Of a stretch of 64,000 bases of DNA, positions 49,632-60,472 are shown piece after piece; the stretch's first letter is position 1; every line of letters begins with the position of its first letter. The position numbers and the translations under genes are program-made. This DNA comes from an uncultured Alphaproteobacteria bacterium (lineage in GTDB: Bacteria; Pseudomonadota; Alphaproteobacteria; HIMB59): positions 375,063 through 439,062 of the forward strand of contig CACBDV010000001.1 of the NCBI GenBank assembly GCA_902538085.1. Reading direction: 5' to 3'. The notes beneath the pieces were generated by a model that was given only the letters and a program-made list of their open reading frames with translations, was not told the DNA's origin and did not search any database.

Positions 49632-50116
49632 GTTCCTCTACCCTCTATATCTAGTATTTTTCTCTTAATTTTATCACCCCACATATATCTTCCAAAATCT
49701 CCATTTTTTTTTACTACTCTGTGACAAGGAACCAATAATCCAACAGGATTTTTACCAACCGCTGAAGCAATGGCTCTTACTGCATCTGGTCTCTTTATTT
49801 TTTTAGCAAGCTCGCTGTAGGAAATTGTTTGACCATAAGGAATTTTCGTAATTTCTGTCCAAACTTTTTTTTGTAGTGTAGTTCCATCGAGGAATTTTAT
49901 TTTTATATTTTTTTGTTTAGAAATTTTACCTTTCAATAAATTGTTTATTAATATTTTTGCTTTCTTTAATTTTAAACCTTTAGTTGGGTTATATAAATTA
50001 AGTATGTTTTTAATTCTTTTATCGTTATCTTTTATAAGAAAGTGAACTCCCTCTGAACTATCTAGGACAAAAAGTTTAATTATTGGTGTTTCGATAAAAT
50101 CAAAACAATAATTCAT
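49601..50116 (-). CDS. ogt: Methylated-DNA--[protein]-cysteine S-methyltransferase
   Basis: IPYGQTISYSELAKKI, AIASAVGKNPVGLLVPCHRVV. Confidence 0.95.
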   Translation of the reverse strand: MNYCFDFIETPIIKLFVLDSSEGVHFLIKDNDKRIKNILNLYNPTKGLKLKKAKILINNLLKGKISKQKNIKIKFLDGTTLQKKVWTEITKIPYGQTISYSELAKKIKRPDAVRAIASAVGKNPVGLLVPCHRVVKKNGDFGRYMWGDKIKRKILDIEGRGTADSTYRGGK

Positions 50117-51195
50117 TAATTAAACATTTTTTTTACTTTATCAAAAAACCCTTCCGTCATTTTAGAGTTTTTCTTAGTAAGGGTTTCATTAAATTGATTT
50201 AAAAGTTTCTCTTGATCTGAAGATAAGTTTACTGGTGTTTCAGCATGTACTTTAACAATCATATCGCCTCTTGTGTTTGTTCTCAGAATACTCATTCCCT
50301 TGCCTTTGATTCTGAGTTTATGACCTGACTGCATTCCTTTTGGTATGGAAACATTAACCATTTTTTTTTCTATAGTAGGAACTTCTATGTTTCCGCCCAA
50401 AGTTGCTGTAGTAAAAGGTATAGCAACATCACAAATAATGTTATCTCGTTCTCTCTGGAAAAGTTTGTGGTTATTTATATTTATAAAAACGTAAAGGTCT
50501 CCATAGGAGCCGCCTCTTTCTCCAGCCTCTCCTTCTCCGCTCATTCTAATCCTGTTACCTGTTTCAACTCCAGCAGGTATTTTGATCTGAATTTTTTTAT
50601 TTTGTTTAATTCGTCCAGTGTTACTGCATTTTGAGCATCGACCCTTCATTTCTTGCCCAGTTCCACCACATCTACCACAGGTCCTCTCCATAGAAAAAAA
50701 CCCGCTCTGAGTCCTAACTTTTCCGTAACCTTGGCAAGTAGAACAACTTTTATAACTATGCTGTTCAGGGCAATTAATCATTTTGGGTATTGTTACCTCT
50801 AGTGATTTTCCAGTAAAAGCCTCTTCTAGGTCAATAGTAACATCGTAGCGCAAATCATCCCCTCTACTTTCGCGCTGACCGCCCTCACCAAATGCACCAA
50901 AAATATCTTCAAAAATATCTGAAAAACCGCCAAAGCCTTGTTGGCCAAATCCACCAGCTCCACCACCGCCTTGTTCAAAAGCAGCATGGCCAAATTGATC
51001 ATAAGTTTGTCTTTTTTTTGGATCTTTTAAAATTTCATATGCTTGACTCACATCCTTAAATTTTTGTTCAGCAGCAGAGTCACCCTGGTTTCGATCAGGA
51101 TGATATTTCATTGCTAATTTTCGGTAAGCACTTTTTATTTCAGAGTCACTAGCTTCACGGGATATACCAAGAGTGTCATAAAAATCCTCAGCCAT
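50116..51195 (-). CDS. dnaJ: Chaperone DnaJ
   Basis: J domain with HPD; G/F region; CxxCxGxG zinc repeats. Confidence 0.97.
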   Translation of the reverse strand: MAEDFYDTLGISREASDSEIKSAYRKLAMKYHPDRNQGDSAAEQKFKDVSQAYEILKDPKKRQTYDQFGHAAFEQGGGGAGGFGQQGFGGFSDIFEDIFGAFGEGGQRESRGDDLRYDVTIDLEEAFTGKSLEVTIPKMINCPEQHSYKSCSTCQGYGKVRTQSGFFSMERTCGRCGGTGQEMKGRCSKCSNTGRIKQNKKIQIKIPAGVETGNRIRMSGEGEAGERGGSYGDLYVFININNHKLFQRERDNIICDVAIPFTTATLGGNIEVPTIEKKMVNVSIPKGMQSGHKLRIKGKGMSILRTNTRGDMIVKVHAETPVNLSSDQEKLLNQFNETLTKKNSKMTEGFFDKVKKMFN

Positions 51196-51218
51196 AATAT
51201 TTTAAACCAAGCTAAGAG

Positions 51219-53150
51219 TTACTGTCCGCTTGCTTTTTTATCGTCGTCTACTTCTTCGTAGTCTGCGTCTATAACATCATCATCGCTTTTAGATTCACTA
51301 GTGTTATCTTCTTGCTTAGGTTGTTCTGCGCCAGGAGCCTCAGATGATTGTTGATCTTTGTACATAGCTTCGCCCATTTTCATAGATGATTGAGTTAGGT
51401 CTTGTGTTTTTTGTTTTATGGTCTCAATCTCATTTTTTTCGAGCGCTTCTTTTAAATCTTTTAAGTCTGCTTCTATTTTAGACTTATCTTCGGGACTAAT
51501 TTTATCGCCATGCTCTTTTATATTTTTTTCCACTTGGAAGACAAGACTATCGGCTTGATTCTTAACATCAACCTCTTCTCTTTTCTTCTTATCTGTTTCA
51601 GCATTAGCTTCAGCATCTTTAACCATTTTGTCAATCTCTTCATCTGATAGACCACCAGATGCTTGGATTTTAATTTGTTGCTCTTTTCCTGTAGATTTAT
51701 CTTTTGCAGATACATTGACAATACCATTAGCATCAATATCGAAAGTTACCTCGATTTGTGGTGTTCCTCTTGGAGCAGGAGGTATGCCAACTAAATCGAA
51801 TTGACCTAAAAGCTTGTTATCAGCAGCCATTTCTCTTTCTCCCTGAAAGACCCTGATAGTAACGGCATTTTGATTGTCCTCTGCTGTTGAGAATACTTGG
51901 CTTTTTTTTGTAGGAACAGTCGTATTTCTTTCAATTAACTTTGTAAATACTCCGCCAAGTGTTTCAATACCCAAAGAAAGCGGGGTTACATCTAAAAGTA
52001 AGACATCTTTTACATCACCTTGTAAAACACCTGCCTGGATAGCAGCTCCCATAGCCACAACTTCATCGGGGTTAACGCCTTTGCTAGGATCTTTCCCAAA
52101 AAAGTTTTTAACAATTTCTGTTACTTTAGGCATTCTTGTCATTCCACCGACTAAAATGACATCGTTTATGTCACTTGCTGAAAGACCAGCGTCACTTAGA
52201 GCTTTTTTACAGGGTTCAATTGTGTTTTGAAGCAAGTCGTCAACCAACTCTTCAAGCTTAGCTCTGGTAAGTTTTACATTTAAGTGTTTAGGCCCAGATT
52301 GATCAGCTGTAATAAAAGGTAAATTTACATCTGTTTGAGTTGAACTTGACAGTTCTATTTTTGCCTTTTCAGCAGCCTCTTTTAAACGTTGTAATGCTAA
52401 TTTGTCATTTTTTAAATCTATGCCTTGCTCTTTTTTAAATTCGCTAGCTAAAAAATCAATAATTCTTAAATCAAAGTCTTCGCCACCCAAGTGTGTATCA
52501 CCATTTGTAGACTTAACTTCAAATACACCATCTCCCACTTCTAAAATTGACACATCAAATGTACCACCACCTAAATCGTAGACAACTACAGTACCTGATT
52601 GTTTTTTATCTAGTCCATATGCTAATGAAGCAGCAGTTGGTTCATTAATAATTCTTAAAACTTCTAAGCCAGCAATTTTTCCGGCATCTTTAGTTGCTTG
52701 CCTTTGTGCATCATTGAAATAAGCAGGAACAGTTATCACTGCTTGTGTAATAGTTTCTCCTGTATAAGACTCAGCTGTCTCTTTCATTTTTTGAAGAATA
52801 AAAGCAGAGATTTGACTAGGGCTATATTTTTCACCCTGAGCTTCAACCCATGCATCACCGTTATTACCTTTAATAATTTTAAATGGAGATAAGCCTACAT
52901 CCTTTTGCACAGTTTCATCTTCAAAACTTCTACCAATAAATCTTTTTACGGCATAAAGTGTATTTTCAGGGTTTGTAACCGCTTGTCTTTTTGCAGATTG
53001 ACCAATTAGTTTTTCGCTTTCAGTAAAAGCTACAACAGAAGGTGTTGTTCTCGCACCTTCAGAATTCTCTATTACCTTTGGGTTCTTTCCATCCATTATT
53101 GCCACACAAGAGTTTGTGGTACCTAAATCAATTCCAATTACTTTAGCCAT
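51219..53150 (-). CDS. dnaK: Chaperone DnaK
   Basis: [47 protein letters not shown]. Confidence 0.98.
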   Translation of the reverse strand: MAKVIGIDLGTTNSCVAIMDGKNPKVIENSEGARTTPSVVAFTESEKLIGQSAKRQAVTNPENTLYAVKRFIGRSFEDETVQKDVGLSPFKIIKGNNGDAWVEAQGEKYSPSQISAFILQKMKETAESYTGETITQAVITVPAYFNDAQRQATKDAGKIAGLEVLRIINEPTAASLAYGLDKKQSGTVVVYDLGGGTFDVSILEVGDGVFEVKSTNGDTHLGGEDFDLRIIDFLASEFKKEQGIDLKNDKLALQRLKEAAEKAKIELSSSTQTDVNLPFITADQSGPKHLNVKLTRAKLEELVDDLLQNTIEPCKKALSDAGLSASDINDVILVGGMTRMPKVTEIVKNFFGKDPSKGVNPDEVVAMGAAIQAGVLQGDVKDVLLLDVTPLSLGIETLGGVFTKLIERNTTVPTKKSQVFSTAEDNQNAVTIRVFQGEREMAADNKLLGQFDLVGIPPAPRGTPQIEVTFDIDANGIVNVSAKDKSTGKEQQIKIQASGGLSDEEIDKMVKDAEANAETDKKKREEVDVKNQADSLVFQVEKNIKEHGDKISPEDKSKIEADLKDLKEALEKNEIETIKQKTQDLTQSSMKMGEAMYKDQQSSEAPGAEQPKQEDNTSESKSDDDVIDADYEEVDDDKKASGQ

Positions 53151-53241
53151 TTTGTTTTTCCTACTTTAAAAATTAAATAATCTTATATTTATATGGGTTG
53201 ATACTTACTTAATTCAAGAGCATTAAAACTATTGAATTTTC

Positions 53242-53868
53242 TTACTTTTCGGATTTCTCTTCTTCTTTGATGGCTTTATCGTCTTGATTATCTTGAGATT
53301 TTTTTGATACCCCTACCATTGCTGGTCTTAGTAATCTATCATGCAATGTGTAGCCTGGTATTAGTTCTTGAACAATAGTTCCGGGCTCGCAGTCATTTTT
53401 TTCAATTTCCATCATGGCTTGGTGTAAATTATGGTCAAATTTTTGGTTTATACTTTCAATTTTTTTTATGCCAATTTTTTCGAAAGTGGCCATAGTGGAT
53501 TGTGCAATTAGATCTAAACCATCAACAACAGACTTTATGCTTTCATTAGATCTCACTTCTTCTGAAATACTAGATTTTGCTCTCTCTATATTGTCACCGA
53601 TATTAATTATTTCTTTTGCAAAATTAGCTATACCGTATTTCAAAGCATCTGATTGATCTTTTTCTGCCCTTTTTCTAAAGTTTTCTAATTCAGCAACAGC
53701 TCTTAACCTTTGATCTTTTAAACTCTCAATTTCCTCTTTGAGTTTTTGGATTTCATCATCATTTGTATCTGAATTTTCATCTACATCAGTCTCATTGGCT
53801 TCTTGATTTTCTGTAACATCTTTTTCTTGGTGTTGGGCTTGATCTTCGTATTTCTTATCTTCTTCCAT
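53242..53868 (-). CDS. grpE: Nucleotide exchange factor GrpE
   Basis: AVAELENFRKRAEKD, HQAMMEIEKNDCEPGTIVQELIPGYTLHDRLLRPAMVGVSK. Confidence 0.95.
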   Translation of the reverse strand: MEEDKKYEDQAQHQEKDVTENQEANETDVDENSDTNDDEIQKLKEEIESLKDQRLRAVAELENFRKRAEKDQSDALKYGIANFAKEIINIGDNIERAKSSISEEVRSNESIKSVVDGLDLIAQSTMATFEKIGIKKIESINQKFDHNLHQAMMEIEKNDCEPGTIVQELIPGYTLHDRLLRPAMVGVSKKSQDNQDDKAIKEEEKSEK

Positions 53869-53878
53869 AATAATTCCT

Positions 53879-54901
53879 TTATTTTTTTGATATTGTTTCA
53901 GACATATAACTCACAATAGGAACAATTCGCTGATAATCAATTCTTTTCGGACCTATTACACCAATAGCACCAGTGAGTCCATTTTTAGTTTTATAATTTG
54001 ATAAAATCATAGATAAATTTGTATTTTTAAAAAAATTTGTATTACTTCCAATAAATATTTGCACTCCTTTTGATTTTTTCAAGGCATTAATCATTTTGTT
54101 TGCCATTTTACCTGTTTCAATGTCACTCAAAAGCTCATTTATGCTGTCTAAATCTGTTTCTAAATTATTCTTAATTAAATTTGGCAGGCCTCTAACAAAA
54201 AAAGTTTCTGTATTTTGAGACTTTTCAATTTTTATTCCTTTCAGCAATAGTTTTTTTGAGGTGTTGGTTATTTGATTTCTTGCTGATTTTATAAAAATTT
54301 TTATATTATTTTGAATTTCTGTAGGTGACATAGATTTTGAAAACTTATTTATAAAGTTGCCAATACTATTTAAATCTTCTATTTGAATATTTTCATCAAT
54401 TTCTACTATTCTATTTGATGTATACCCATCTTCGTGCTCGATAATGAATATTACTTTATGATTATCGATTTTGTGAAAGTCAATTTTTCTAATTTTTGCT
54501 ATTTTTTCATTATTAATAACAAGACTAGCTTGTTTCGATAGGCTATTTAGAGTGTTAGTAATTATTTCTTGTTCATTTAAAAGATTATTCATTTTAGATG
54601 ACTTCTCAATAATCTCTTTTTCACTTTTACTAATTGATCCTGGCTCTAAAAGTGCATGAGTATAAAATTGTAAACCTAAATCAGTTGGTATACTGCCTGC
54701 AGAGAAATGTCCTTTTTGTATGAGTCCGTGAAAATTTATTTCGTTTAAAACATTTCTTATTGTTGCTGGTGAAAGTTTATAAGAAATTTTTGAACTAAGT
54801 GCTTTGGAGCCCATAGGCTCACCTGTTTTCAAGTAACTTTCTACAAGTGACTTGAATATAAGCTTTGATCGTGCACCAATATCTGTAATTTTTTTATTCA
54901 T
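53879..54901 (-). CDS. hrcA: Heat-inducible transcription repressor HrcA
   Basis: LSPATIRNVLNEI HTH, SAGSIPTDLGLQFY, GAIGVIGPKRIDYQRIVPIVSYMSETI. Confidence 0.94.
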   Translation of the reverse strand: MNKKITDIGARSKLIFKSLVESYLKTGEPMGSKALSSKISYKLSPATIRNVLNEINFHGLIQKGHFSAGSIPTDLGLQFYTHALLEPGSISKSEKEIIEKSSKMNNLLNEQEIITNTLNSLSKQASLVINNEKIAKIRKIDFHKIDNHKVIFIIEHEDGYTSNRIVEIDENIQIEDLNSIGNFINKFSKSMSPTEIQNNIKIFIKSARNQITNTSKKLLLKGIKIEKSQNTETFFVRGLPNLIKNNLETDLDSINELLSDIETGKMANKMINALKKSKGVQIFIGSNTNFFKNTNLSMILSNYKTKNGLTGAIGVIGPKRIDYQRIVPIVSYMSETISKK

Positions 54902-54942
54902 TAATCTTAATTAATCTTATAATTTAAAATAATAAAACATAA

Positions 54943-55668
54943 ATGTCTGGATATACAAGAAATGATAGAGAGCTCTCTAAAATTAGAAATTTAGAAATAA
55001 TTCCAGGATTTCAACCAAATAATCAATCATCATGTTTAGTTAAGTTAGGAAATACTCATGTCTGTTGCTCAGCTATTATTGAAGATAGAGTTCCTGGATT
55101 TTTAAGAAATTCTGGGAAAGGTTGGTTAACTGCGGAATATGGAATGTTACCTTCTTCTACATCTGAAAGAATGGACAGAGAGGCAGCCAAAGGTAGGCAG
55201 TCTGGAAGAACACAAGAAATTCAGAGACTTATTGGAAGAAGTTTAAGGTGTGCTGTTAATTTAGATATACTTGGCGAAAAAACTATCAAGATTGATTGTG
55301 ATGTGATTAGTGCTGATGGAGGAACAAGGACAGCATCTATCATTGGCGGATATGTTAGTCTTGTTCGATCAATTAATGAGTTCAAAAATAAATTTAATTT
55401 ATCAAAGGCAATTATAGTAAATCAAGTTGCTGCAATATCGGTTGGTGTTGTAAAAGGAACATCATGCATAGATTTAAATTACATTGAAGACTCGAGTGCT
55501 GAGGTAGATTGCAATGTGGTAATGGCAAATGATGGCCAATTTATTGAGTTTCAATCTACTGGTGAAGAGGCTAAATTTAGCAAGAAAACTATTATGAGTT
55601 TTATAGAACTAGTTGAGGGATCGATGCCAGAAATTTTCAATATTCAAAACTTGGCAATTGAAAAATAA
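54943..55668 (+). CDS. rph: Ribonuclease PH
   Basis: GWLTAEYGMLPSSTSERMDREA, GRTQEIQRLIGRSLR, DCDVISADGGTRTASI. Confidence 0.96.
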   Translation: MSGYTRNDRELSKIRNLEIIPGFQPNNQSSCLVKLGNTHVCCSAIIEDRVPGFLRNSGKGWLTAEYGMLPSSTSERMDREAAKGRQSGRTQEIQRLIGRSLRCAVNLDILGEKTIKIDCDVISADGGTRTASIIGGYVSLVRSINEFKNKFNLSKAIIVNQVAAISVGVVKGTSCIDLNYIEDSSAEVDCNVVMANDGQFIEFQSTGEEAKFSKKTIMSFIELVEGSMPEIFNIQNLAIEK

Positions 55669-56257
55669 TTTATTACTTGGCACTAATAATACTGGAAAAT
55701 TAAAAGAATTTATTTTTTATATAAAGCACTTCAATCTATTTAGTGAATATGAAGTTTTAAATCTAAATAAATTTAAAAATATTGGTGAACCAACTGAAAA
55801 TGGTAAAACTTTTGAAGAAAATTGTGAAATTAAATCGAAATATTTTTTAGATAAAACAAATACACTCGTACTATGTGATGATAGTGGGTTTGTTGTAAAT
55901 AAATTAATTAACTATCCAGGAATAAAAACAGCAAGAGAGGCAAAAAAATTAGGAGGGGAACAAAAGGTTATAGATTTTATTTTTAGCAAATTTGAAAACT
56001 TAAGTTATATTGATGCTACTTTTTTTTGTTCTATTTGCGTTTTAGGAAAAAACCAAAGATATAAGGTATCAGGGTCCATACCGGGCTTAATTATAAAAGA
56101 TAAGAGAGGCAATAATGGTTTTGGTTATGATCCGTATTTTATTCCTACAGATAATAATATGACATTCGCTGAAATGAATAAGAAACAAAAATTATTAAAT
56201 TCTCACAGGTATGAAGCTTTTAAAAAATTATCTAATCAAATATTACAGGATAATTAA
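55613..56257 (+). CDS. rdgB: Non-canonical purine NTP pyrophosphatase RdgB/HAM1 (true start probably near 55650)
   Basis: LLLGTNNTGKLKEF, LCDDSGFVVNKL, PGIKTAREAK, GNNGFGYDPYFIP; the track start overlaps rph heavily. Confidence 0.9.
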   Translation: MRDRCQKFSIFKTWQLKNNLLLGTNNTGKLKEFIFYIKHFNLFSEYEVLNLNKFKNIGEPTENGKTFEENCEIKSKYFLDKTNTLVLCDDSGFVVNKLINYPGIKTAREAKKLGGEQKVIDFIFSKFENLSYIDATFFCSICVLGKNQRYKVSGSIPGLIIKDKRGNNGFGYDPYFIPTDNNMTFAEMNKKQKLLNSHRYEAFKKLSNQILQDN

Positions 56258-57308
56258 TCATCATATTTTCTAATGGCAATTTTCCAAAACCCTCTAAATC
56301 AATAGCGCTTGGTAAGAAATTATTTTTTAGAATTTGGTTAGCAATAGTAAGTGATATTTTTACTGAGGTCCTGAAGAAGAATTCCCGATGCGGTTCATCC
56401 ATAGTACCCAAATCGATATTTTGCAAGAAAGTCCGATTAATAGGCTTATAATAATTTTCTAAATTCTTTCTTTGCTCTAAAAAATTGTCAATTAGGTATG
56501 TTCTCTCAAGGGGATAAGTTCCGTCCTCTGTTGCTAAATAACCCACTAAATCTTTATAGCTAAAAGTATCATCAATAATAATTATATTGTCATAGGTGTT
56601 TAAATCCCCCATCAACTTCACTGATAGTTCTAAATCTACTGCACTGTCTCCAAATGGAGATGCTTTAATATATTTTAATGGGTAGGAGTCTTTAAAATAT
56701 TTAAATAATTTTAATCCATATTCGTTTTGTTTATATAATACACCAAGTGAGTTGGATGAATTGATATAATCCCCAAGTATTTCAACATGTTGGTAAGGGC
56801 TACTAAATACGAAAACGATTTCATTATCTGCATATTTATTCATTACAGAGAAGTCATTTGATAAAGAAATTGTGAATGTATTTTCACCAAGTTTATTTGG
56901 CAAGTCAAACAAATCTTTTGAATTAATTGGGCCTATAATAAGAGAATTGTTTATTAAGTTCTGTATTTCATCATTTGAATAGATAAATTCTATTTTTTTG
57001 ATATCAGGAAAGTTATCGATTTCTTCTACAAAAACATCGTAAAACAAGGATGTTAGAATTTCATCCTCTGATAAATAAATAATTATTTTATCGATATTAT
57101 TAAAATCAATTATTTTATCTCCGGGTTTCGATGGCTTCTTTATTTTCTGGACTTTCTCAATTTCCTCTTCTTTCTCTTCAACAATTTCTATCTCTTCAAC
57201 TTTTTCTGGTGCTTTTTCAATTGGTTTTTTTTTCTCGATTATTGTTGGGGCACAACTAAAAAATGATATTAATGTTAGTAATATAGTTATATTTTTAAAT
57301 AAACTCAT
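56232..57308 (-). CDS. Penicillin-binding protein activator (LpoA-like) lipoprotein
   Basis: Lipobox LLTLISFFSCAP, periplasmic-binding fold-like C-terminus, divergent from rsmI as in many alphaproteobacteria. Confidence 0.65.
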   Translation of the reverse strand: MSLFKNITILLTLISFFSCAPTIIEKKKPIEKAPEKVEEIEIVEEKEEEIEKVQKIKKPSKPGDKIIDFNNIDKIIIYLSEDEILTSLFYDVFVEEIDNFPDIKKIEFIYSNDEIQNLINNSLIIGPINSKDLFDLPNKLGENTFTISLSNDFSVMNKYADNEIVFVFSSPYQHVEILGDYINSSNSLGVLYKQNEYGLKLFKYFKDSYPLKYIKASPFGDSAVDLELSVKLMGDLNTYDNIIIIDDTFSYKDLVGYLATEDGTYPLERTYLIDNFLEQRKNLENYYKPINRTFLQNIDLGTMDEPHREFFFRTSVKISLTIANQILKNNFLPSAIDLEGFGKLPLENMMINYPVIFD

Positions 57309-58127
57309 ATGAACCCGGGTCTCTATTTAGTTTCAACTCCCATAGGAAATTTAGATGATATCACATTAAGGGCTATAAATGTTTTAAAAAATTCTAATCT
57401 AATCTTATGTGAGAACACCACTAATAGTAAAAAGCTTTTAAAAAGATATGGTATCAAAACTTCTTTGTCTAAATACACTGATCACGACTTTTACAAAAAG
57501 AAAGATTATATACATAAATTATTAAAATCTGATCAAGTGATATCATTAATATCAGACTCTGGTTCTCCTCTTATATCCGATCCAGGAAACCAATTAATAA
57601 ATTTTTTGTTTAAAAAGCAGGTAAAAATATATTCAATACCTGGTGCTAGTGCCTTAATCTCAGCAATTCAATTAAGTGGTTTTTTAAATAAAAAAAGTTT
57701 TACCTTTATTGGTTTTCTTCCCAAAAAAAAAGAACATAAAGAGAAAACTCTTTTAAAAAATAAAGTTAATAATTTAATAATTTACTCAACTAAACAACAG
57801 TTACAGAAAGACGTCTATGCAATTGCCTCTATATCTGAGAAATTTGAAATTGTGATACTTAAAGAGCTGACAAAAATATATGAGAAGAGAATTTATATAG
57901 ATTGCGAAAATTACGAACATTTCAATTACTCTGGAGTTAAAGGTGAGTTAGTGTTAGCGGTGAACATTGAAAAAGAGACTGAAAAGATTGATGACATCAA
58001 TATTAATGAGATTAAAGCAATTATTAATGAGTTGGGTGTAAAAAAGGCTTATCAACAGCTTAAAAGTAAGTATAAAATATCAAGGAATGATTTTTACAAA
58101 TTATCAATTGATCTAAAGAATGACTAA
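57309..58127 (+). CDS. rsmI: 16S rRNA 2'-O-ribose C1402 methyltransferase
   Basis: LYLVSTPIGNLDDITLRAINVLKNSNLILCENT, ISDSGSPLISDPG, GFLPKKKEHKEK. Confidence 0.95.
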   Translation: MNPGLYLVSTPIGNLDDITLRAINVLKNSNLILCENTTNSKKLLKRYGIKTSLSKYTDHDFYKKKDYIHKLLKSDQVISLISDSGSPLISDPGNQLINFLFKKQVKIYSIPGASALISAIQLSGFLNKKSFTFIGFLPKKKEHKEKTLLKNKVNNLIIYSTKQQLQKDVYAIASISEKFEIVILKELTKIYEKRIYIDCENYEHFNYSGVKGELVLAVNIEKETEKIDDININEIKAIINELGVKKAYQQLKSKYKISRNDFYKLSIDLKND

Positions 58128-58683
58128 GCATTTAATAATTATACTTTCATTATTTTTTATTGGTTGTGGACCGTCTCTTGTATCTACAGGTGCCAAAACT
58201 GTAATAAAAGAAAACGAAGACGAAAAAACATTTAGTGAAAGTTGGGATGATGCCACTATTAAGCTTGGGATAAAAGAAAAATATTTTTCTTACGATGCAA
58301 CTTTATTTACAAGGATCGATGTTGAAGTTGAACTAGGTAAAGTTCTTTTAACAGGAGTGGTTCCCTACGGCGACATGCGCTTAGAGGCAGTGAGGCTAGC
58401 CTGGCAACAAGATGGTGTAAATGAAGTGTTAAATGAAATTTCAATTGATACCGGATACGGACTTGATGATATAGCCAAAGACAAATTTATAAGTACACAG
58501 CTTTTTACAAAGATTTTTACAGACTCAAATATAAAAAAATTTAAATACGACTTTGAAGTACAAAAACAAATTGTATATCTTTTTGGTGTTTCTAGTGATC
58601 AAAAAGAAATAAATATGGTTATTGAACACGCTAAAGACATAAAGGGTGTCTTAGACATAATTAATTACATTCAAGCTAGATAG
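58120..58683 (+). CDS. BON-domain lipoprotein
   Basis: Lipobox LFFIGCGPSL; two BON-like repeats (GKVLLTGVVPYGDMRLEAVRLAWQQDGVNEVLNEI). Confidence 0.85.
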   Translation: MTKHLIIILSLFFIGCGPSLVSTGAKTVIKENEDEKTFSESWDDATIKLGIKEKYFSYDATLFTRIDVEVELGKVLLTGVVPYGDMRLEAVRLAWQQDGVNEVLNEISIDTGYGLDDIAKDKFISTQLFTKIFTDSNIKKFKYDFEVQKQIVYLFGVSSDQKEINMVIEHAKDIKGVLDIINYIQAR

Positions 58684-58684
58684 C

Positions 58685-59020
58685 CTAAACATCCGCCAAT
58701 AAATGTAAATGAAAATGAAATACCTCTTGACCACCGTCTTTGCCTTTATGTGTTTTAATTTGAAAACCTTTATCTCTTAAACCTAAAATATCTATAATTT
58801 CATCGACAGAATTCCAAAAATTAGTTTGATATAAGCTTTCTGCATTTTGTAAGAAATCAGAAATATCAATTAGAGGTTTCTTAGGTATAATTAGGATGTG
58901 TGTCTTTGCTTTTGGGCTAATATCTTTGAATGAAAGCACATGCTCGTTTTCAAAAACCTTATCACAAGGAATTTCGCCTTTTAAAATTTTTGCAAAAATA
59001 TTTTCTTTATCATAACTCAT
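58685..59020 (-). CDS. hinT: HIT-family nucleotide hydrolase, HinT-like
   Basis: IFAKILKGEIPCDKVFENEHVLSFKDI and EVFHFHLHLL histidine triad. Confidence 0.93.
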   Translation of the reverse strand: MSYDKENIFAKILKGEIPCDKVFENEHVLSFKDISPKAKTHILIIPKKPLIDISDFLQNAESLYQTNFWNSVDEIIDILGLRDKGFQIKTHKGKDGGQEVFHFHLHLLADV

Positions 59021-59769
59021 AATCTAACAGGGACACCTTTACTACTAAGATATTTTTTTACAGTCTTTATTTTGTATTTTCTAGAGTGAAATACGCTTGC
59101 AGCTAACAAACCAGTGGATTTTGTCAAATGGCCTAAATAAAAATGCTCAAGACTTCCAACACCGCCGCTAGCAACTACAGGGATACTCACATTACTGGTT
59201 ACTTTTTTTAGCATATTGCTATCGAAACCATTTTGAACACCATCTGTATCCATTGAAGTCATTAATATTTCTCCAGCGCCAAGAGATTGTACTTGTTTTG
59301 CCCATGTAATAAGTTCATTTTTGGTAATTTCTCTTCCACCTTTGATGACAACTTTCATTTTATTTTTATGTCTTTTTCCATCAATTGCTACGACTATGCA
59401 TTGAGAGCCATGTCTCAATGAAGCTTGTCTTATTAATTTTGGATTTTTTACTGCTGCGGAATTAATTGATACTTTATCTGCTCCTGCATTAAGCAAATCT
59501 GTTATATCGCTTAAATCTGAAACTCCTCCACCCACAGTTAAAGGGATATTTATAACCTTAGCTATTGATTCAACAGTTTTAATAAATGTTTTTCTATTTT
59601 GATATGAAGCATTTATATCAAGCATACAAAGCTCATCAGCCCCTGATAAAGAGTAATATTTTGCCATTTCTACTGCGTTACCCATCACTCTAATATTTTT
59701 AAAATTAACACCCTTAACAACTTTATTTTTAATAATATCAAGGCATGGAATTATTCTTGTCTTAAGCAT
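59017..59769 (-). CDS. hisF: Imidazole glycerol phosphate synthase subunit HisF
   Basis: IPCLDIIKNKVVKGVNFKN, LTVGGGVSDLSD, DGVQNGFD. Confidence 0.96.
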   Translation of the reverse strand: MLKTRIIPCLDIIKNKVVKGVNFKNIRVMGNAVEMAKYYSLSGADELCMLDINASYQNRKTFIKTVESIAKVINIPLTVGGGVSDLSDITDLLNAGADKVSINSAAVKNPKLIRQASLRHGSQCIVVAIDGKRHKNKMKVVIKGGREITKNELITWAKQVQSLGAGEILMTSMDTDGVQNGFDSNMLKKVTSNVSIPVVASGGVGSLEHFYLGHLTKSTGLLAASVFHSRKYKIKTVKKYLSSKGVPVRL

Positions 59770-60472
59770 TAAACTGGACCAAACTATTTATAGATATTTT
59801 ATTTTCGTATATAGCTTTACCTACAACAACATTATTGAAACCGTTTGATCTACTCAATTCAATATCGTTAAGGTCCTTAACTCCTCCTCCGATAGTAATA
59901 TGCTTGTCAGTTAATTTCTTTATAGAATTAAACGTTTCCATATTTAAGCCAGAGAGCATTCCATCATTAGCAACATCTGTGATAAAGTAGGAGTGAATGG
60001 GCCGTTTGTTATATTTATCTATAATATGCTTTAAAGATTGATTGGTTGTTTCTTGCCAGCCATGAGAAGCAATTTGATTATCTTTTATGTCCAAAGCAAT
60101 GGATAGTTTTTCAATTAAAGAGTCGTCAAAATTTAAAACGTCATCAATATTCTTTATTGCAAAGGTTCCAATTACAATTGTATTAAAACCTTCATTAATT
60201 TTATCAATAATAGCATCTTTACTTCTTATACCACCAGCAACTTCAATATTAATATCAATTTTTCTTCTAATCTGACTCAAAACCTGATTATTATTACCTT
60301 TGCCTAAAGTAGCATCTAGGTCAACAACATGAATAGTATTGAAACCTGCATCTTGATATGTTTTAGCCATATCAAGAGGAGAATACTGATAGATTGTTTT
60401 ATCATCAGCGATACCTTTTGTTAGTCTCACACATTTTCCATCTATTATGTCAATTGCTGGGAATATATTCAT
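59762..60472 (-). CDS. hisA: ProFAR isomerase HisA
   Basis: FPAIDIIDGKCVRLTKG, VVDLDATLGKGNN, ITDVANDGMLSGLNME. Confidence 0.95.
   Translation of the reverse strand: MNIFPAIDIIDGKCVRLTKGIADDKTIYQYSPLDMAKTYQDAGFNTIHVVDLDATLGKGNNNQVLSQIRRKIDINIEVAGGIRSKDAIIDKINEGFNTIVIGTFAIKNIDDVLNFDDSLIEKLSIALDIKDNQIASHGWQETTNQSLKHIIDKYNKRPIHSYFITDVANDGMLSGLNMETFNSIKKLTDKHITIGGGVKDLNDIELSRSNGFNNVVVGKAIYENKISINSLVQFNA

Noticed and set aside
55921-55946. Additional AGGAGG/CCTCCT occurrences (rdgB, pstB, hisA, ppk, metB-like)
   Set aside because: Inside coding sequence at Gly-Gly or conserved motifs and without flanking complementary stems or the ACA..GAGGAGG core.
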